Source: Micromonospora cremea (lineage in GTDB: Bacteria > Actinomycetota > Actinomycetes > Mycobacteriales > Micromonosporaceae). From it: a stretch of DNA of 64,000 nucleotides. The stretch covers positions 807,501 to 871,500 of the forward strand of contig NZ_FSQT01000002.1 in NCBI RefSeq assembly GCF_900143515.1, in the 5' to 3' direction. Positions 61,436 through 64,000 of this stretch are shown here, piece by piece (positions within the stretch are counted from its first letter, which is position 1; every line of letters begins with the position of its first letter). The translations under genes and the position numbers were made by a program. Under the pieces are notes generated by a model. The model was not told the DNA's origin. It saw only the letters and a list, made by a program, of their open reading frames with translations, and ran no database searches.

Positions 61436-63028
61436 TCAGCCGGTGGGACGGCCGGCGTGGATGGCGCGGACCGCGTCGATGGTGTCCGCCTCGGCAGCGG
61501 ACTTGTCGTCGCGATACCGCACCACCCGGGCGAACCGCAGCGCCATCCCGCCCGGATAGCGCGAACTCGTCTGCACCCCGTCGAAGGCGATCTCCACCAC
61601 CTGCTCGGGACGGACCCGGACCACCCAGTCGCCGCGCTCCACCGCGAGGTCGAGGAAACGCTCGGTCTGCCAGCGCAGCAGCTCGTCGGTGAGCCCCTTG
61701 AACGTCTTGCCGAGCATCACGAAGTCGCCGGTGCGCGGGTCGCGCGCGCCGAGGTGCAGGTTGGACAGCCAGCCCTGCCGCCGGCCGCTGCCCCACTCGA
61801 CGGCGAGCACCACCAGGTCGAGGGTGTGCCGTGGCTTGACCTTGACCCAGGCCGCGCCGCGCCGACCGGCGTCGTAGGGCGCGTCCGGCGCCTTGACCAC
61901 CACGCCCTCCTGGCCGGCGTCGATGGCGGCGGCGAACGCCGCCCCGGCCTGCTCCGGGTTGTCGACCTCCAACCGCCCGACCAGCAGCGACGCGTCCACC
62001 GCGCCGGCGAGCGCGGCCCACCGCTCCCGGCCGGGCAGGTCGATCAGATCCTGGCCGTCGAGGTGCAGCAGGTCGAAGAAGTACGGCGTCAGCACGGTCT
62101 CGCCGGCGCTGGCGGCGGCCGCGAGCACCGCCGGGGCGACCGGTGTGCGCCCCGTGGTGCTGGGCGTGGTGCGCCTGGCGGCCCGGCTGGACGTCTGCTG
62201 GAACGGCAGCGGGCGGCCGGTCTCGTCCAGGCCGATCGCCTCGCCGTCGAGCACCAACTCCCGGCCGGGCAGGGCGCGGACCGCGGCGACCACCTCGGGC
62301 ACCCGGGTGGTGATCTCGTCGAGGCTGCGGGTGAAGACGGCGATGTCGGCGCCGGAGCGGTGCACCTGGATGCGGATGCCGTCGAGCTTCACGTCGACCA
62401 CCGCCGGTGCGCCGGTCGCGGCCAGCGCCTCATCGACCGAGGGCGCGCTCTGCGCGAGCATCGGCGCCAGCGGCCGGCCGACCCGCAGGCCGAACCCGGC
62501 CAGCTCGGCGGCGCCTCCGGCCAGCGCGGCCACCGCCACCGCGCGCAGGTCACCGGCGAGCAGCAGGGCCCGACGGACCAACGCCACCGGCACCTCGGCG
62601 GCCCGGGCCACCGCGTCGGCGAGCAGCCCGGCCTGGGCGCCCTGCCGCAGCTCGCCGCTGAACAGGTTGGTGAGCAGCCGCTGCTCCTCGGCGGTCGCCG
62701 CCGCGTAGAGGGCCCCGAGCAGCGCTCGGCGTCGCGCCTGCGAGCCCGCGCCGTGCACCCCGGCGATCTGCTCGATGGCCGCGTCGACGGCGGCCACGGT
62801 CAACGTCGGCTCGGCGGCCGATGGCGGCAGGTCACGCAGGCTCGCATAACCCACCCCGGTCTGCCGCTGACGCAGCTCACCGGCGAGATAGCCGGCGCCG
62901 GGCTCCACCTCGGCCGGGTCGAGCCGGCGCAGCGCGTCGGCGAGCAACTCCACCTTGGCGCGCCGGCCGCTGGTGGCGCCGACGGCGGCGGACGTGGCTG
63001 CCAGGTCGAGGAACCGCACGACGCTCAT
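61436..63028 (-). CDS. ATP-dependent DNA ligase (LigB type)
   Basis: The 530-residue enzyme seals nicks with ATP. The N-terminal ligase domain is followed by nucleotidyltransferase motif I VVDVKLDGIRIQVHRSG (adenylated Lys), motif III ELVLDGEAI, motif IV EGVVVKAP and motif V AAWVKVKP, then an OB-fold domain ending in QTSSRYPGGMALRFARVVRYRDDK. Length and the ATP-dependent type resemble mycobacterial LigB, an accessory enzyme alongside NAD-dependent LigA. The ATG at 63028 (MSVVRFLDL) is chosen, although GTG codons at 63040 and 63049 are possible. It lies downstream of the short SOS-box gene. Confidence 0.93.
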   Translation of the reverse strand: MSVVRFLDLAATSAAVGATSGRRAKVELLADALRRLDPAEVEPGAGYLAGELRQRQTGVGYASLRDLPPSAAEPTLTVAAVDAAIEQIAGVHGAGSQARRRALLGALYAAATAEEQRLLTNLFSGELRQGAQAGLLADAVARAAEVPVALVRRALLLAGDLRAVAVAALAGGAAELAGFGLRVGRPLAPMLAQSAPSVDEALAATGAPAVVDVKLDGIRIQVHRSGADIAVFTRSLDEITTRVPEVVAAVRALPGRELVLDGEAIGLDETGRPLPFQQTSSRAARRTTPSTTGRTPVAPAVLAAAASAGETVLTPYFFDLLHLDGQDLIDLPGRERWAALAGAVDASLLVGRLEVDNPEQAGAAFAAAIDAGQEGVVVKAPDAPYDAGRRGAAWVKVKPRHTLDLVVLAVEWGSGRRQGWLSNLHLGARDPRTGDFVMLGKTFKGLTDELLRWQTERFLDLAVERGDWVVRVRPEQVVEIAFDGVQTSSRYPGGMALRFARVVRYRDDKSAAEADTIDAVRAIHAGRPTG

Positions 63029-63113
63029 CCTGCCAGTCACCCCCGACACCGCCCGGGCATTGCCGTGCCCGGGCGGTTGTCGGCAGGATGCCGCCGATCA
63101 CGCGGACGGCGGA

Positions 63114-63320
63114 TCAGGCGGAGACGGGTTCCTCGATGCGCAGCCCCCGGGCGCGGACCTCGCCGGCGACCCGGGAGAGCACCGAGTCGAGGGCGACCAG
63201 GGCGGCGGAGAGCTCACCGAGCTGTTCTTTGAGCGTGTCCTCGGACCACGCGGAGACGTCGACGTCCCCCAGGGCGCTGACGGCGGCCCCCAACCGGGCC
63301 ATCACCTCGTTCGTACTCAT
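63114..63320 (-). CDS. Short protein resembling the N-terminus of DUF222 (13E12) proteins
   Basis: The 68-residue, mostly helical protein (MSTNEVMARLGAAVSALGDVDVSAWSEDTLKEQLGEL, then LVALDSVLSRVAGEVRARGLRIEEP) looks like the first helices of DUF222/HNH (13E12 family) proteins and then stops cleanly. It has no membrane segment. A palindrome TCGAAC-ATGA-GTACGA, almost a perfect actinobacterial SOS box, covers its start codon. TATAG a few bases upstream could be a -10 for a leaderless transcript. It may be a self-standing small DNA-damage-induced protein or a truncated remnant. Function unknown. Confidence 0.6.
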   Translation of the reverse strand: MSTNEVMARLGAAVSALGDVDVSAWSEDTLKEQLGELSAALVALDSVLSRVAGEVRARGLRIEEPVSA

Positions 63321-63326
63321 GTTCGA
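63311..63326 (-). promoter_or_regulatory. Candidate LexA (SOS) box over the start codon
   Basis: On the minus strand this reads TCGAAC-ATGA-GTACGA, 11 of 12 conserved positions of TCGAAC-N4-GTTCGA, with the N4 containing the ATG of the 68-residue gene. A TATAG-like -10 lies just upstream, so a bound repressor would block initiation directly. Confidence 0.55.
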
Positions 63327-63400
63327 AAGGCTATAACAGCCCCGCGCCCGACACACCGCAAACTCCCAGATCACACCGGAAGTTACGGTTCCGACACCCA

Positions 63401-63563
63401 GGGCGCGTTTCAGAAGTGTCGGTCGAGCCGAGCCGGAGCCCAGGCGTCGTCCGGCAAGGCGGAACGGTGTCCGGATACCGGTGTTGTATCCGGACACCGC
63501 GACAACGCGGCCGGGCGGTGGCTGGGCCCGGCGCAGGCCGGCCAGCACTTCTGAAACGCGACC
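63401..63563. repeat. MITE-like element with 15-bp terminal inverted repeats
   Basis: Ends 63404-63418 and 63546-63560 are perfect inverse copies (CGCGTTTCAGAAGTG), and GGG/CCC flank them. Inside is a second perfect stem (63465-63478 and 63486-63499, 7-base loop). There is no coding sequence. It lies between the 68-residue gene and the dipeptidase gene. Confidence 0.7.
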
Positions 63564-64000
63564 CTAGCTCCCGTTCGAGCCCGCCACGGCCACCTTGCCC
63601 AGCAGCAGCGCCTCGGCGAGGCAGACCCGGGCGAACTCCCCGAGGTGCAGGCTCTCGTTCGGGCCGTGCGCGCGGGCGTGCGGGTCCTCCACACCGGTGA
63701 CCAGGATCGCCGCCTTCGGGAACATCTCCTGGAAGGTGGCGATGAACGGGATCGACCCGCCGACGCCGATGTCCACCGGGTCGGTGCCGTCCCAGGCCTC
63801 CCGGAACGCCGAGCGGGCGGCGTCGAACATCGGCCCGGACGCGTCGATCACGCAGGGGTCGCCGTCGTGCTCGAAGGAGACCGTCACCTGGGCGCCCCAC
63901 GGCGCCTGCTTCTCCAGGTGCGCGCGCACCGCCGCGTACGCCCGCTTGGGGTCGTCGCCCGGGGCGAGCCGGATGCTCAGCTTCGCCTTGGCGGACGGGA
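63564..64000 (-). CDS. M20 family dipeptidase, C-terminal part (runs off window)
   Basis: Reading begins beyond the right edge, and the visible 145 residues form the C-terminal catalytic part of an M20 metallopeptidase (dipeptidase/PepV-CNDP type). The dimerisation-domain strand KLSIRLAPGDDPKRAYAAVRAHL is followed by GGSIPFIATFQEMFPKAAILVTGVEDPHARAHGPNESLHLGEFARV, which contains the conserved zinc-site His of HGPNE. The stop is TAG at 63564, right beside the MITE-like repeat end. The start and the first metal ligands lie outside the window, so intactness cannot be judged. Confidence 0.88.
   Translation of the reverse strand, partial: PSAKAKLSIRLAPGDDPKRAYAAVRAHLEKQAPWGAQVTVSFEHDGDPCVIDASGPMFDAARSAFREAWDGTDPVDIGVGGSIPFIATFQEMFPKAAILVTGVEDPHARAHGPNESLHLGEFARVCLAEALLLGKVAVAGSNGS

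Overview
The window is very GC-rich actinobacterial DNA, and gene content and protein style point to Micromonosporaceae, probably Micromonospora (inference from family recognition; no search was run). The backbone follows a gene order I recall from Mycobacterium tuberculosis Rv2457c-Rv2477c: clpX-clpP2-clpP1-tig, rpiB, the Rv2466c-type thioredoxin-fold protein, pepN, a DUF5130 protein, an HNH protein, glbO, a hotdog thioesterase and ettA. Accessory blocks are inserted between these conserved genes.

Layout. 0.3-6 kb: a small membrane protein, a nitrilase-family hydrolase and the proteostasis block clpX/clpP2/clpP1/tig, with a candidate ClgR box ahead of clpP1. 6-8.5 kb: tRNA-Pro(TGG), tRNA-Gly(TCC) and, 0.8 kb further on, a 46-bp copy of the 3' end of that tRNA-Gly. 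The interval holds one small gene and looks like the remnant of an integrated element. 8.7-19.9 kb: a secreted M14 carboxypeptidase, small conserved proteins, rpiB, a DUF1015 protein, a Pro/Ala repeat protein encoded by a 24-bp tandem repeat, the Rv2466c homologue, pepN, DUF5130 and a probable ctaJ. 19.9-21.4 kb: an amidase.

21.7-32.9 kb: eleven minus-strand genes, nearly all translationally coupled, encode tryptophan catabolism through kynurenine and 3-hydroxyanthranilate. TDO, kynureninase, kynurenine monooxygenase, 3-hydroxyanthranilate dioxygenase, ACMS decarboxylase, a semialdehyde dehydrogenase, a Rid-type deaminase, a decarboxylase, a hydratase, an aldolase and an acylating acetaldehyde dehydrogenase together give pyruvate and acetyl-CoA. 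A divergent Lrp/AsnC regulator sits at the head. Kynurenine formamidase is not in the cluster.

33-44.4 kb: a secreted protein with its sortase, an HNH protein, a SigE-type sigma factor with a membrane propeller protein, then a tightly coupled trio (solute-binding-like protein, CorA-shaped membrane protein of unknown family, MFS transporter) that I consider the best candidate for an undescribed system. MscS, another MFS protein and a group 2 truncated haemoglobin follow. 44.4-52.3 kb: a YbjN-like protein, an unknown protein, the thioesterase, ettA, otsA, and an OtsB-GH15 fusion. 52.7-60.4 kb: corrin genes cysG, cobT, a cobC-like gene and an atypical CobB-like protein that lacks its expected key residues, interleaved with a class A PBP and a GNAT protein. 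60.6-64 kb: SURF1, an ATP-dependent DNA ligase, a short DUF222-like gene with a near-perfect SOS box over its start codon, and the C-terminal part of an M20 dipeptidase cut by the window edge.

Several families of long palindromes lie between genes. One pair (21.5 and 52.4 kb) is clearly the same repeat, one resembles a 160-bp MITE (63.4 kb), and one appears inside the cysG reading frame at its domain linker.
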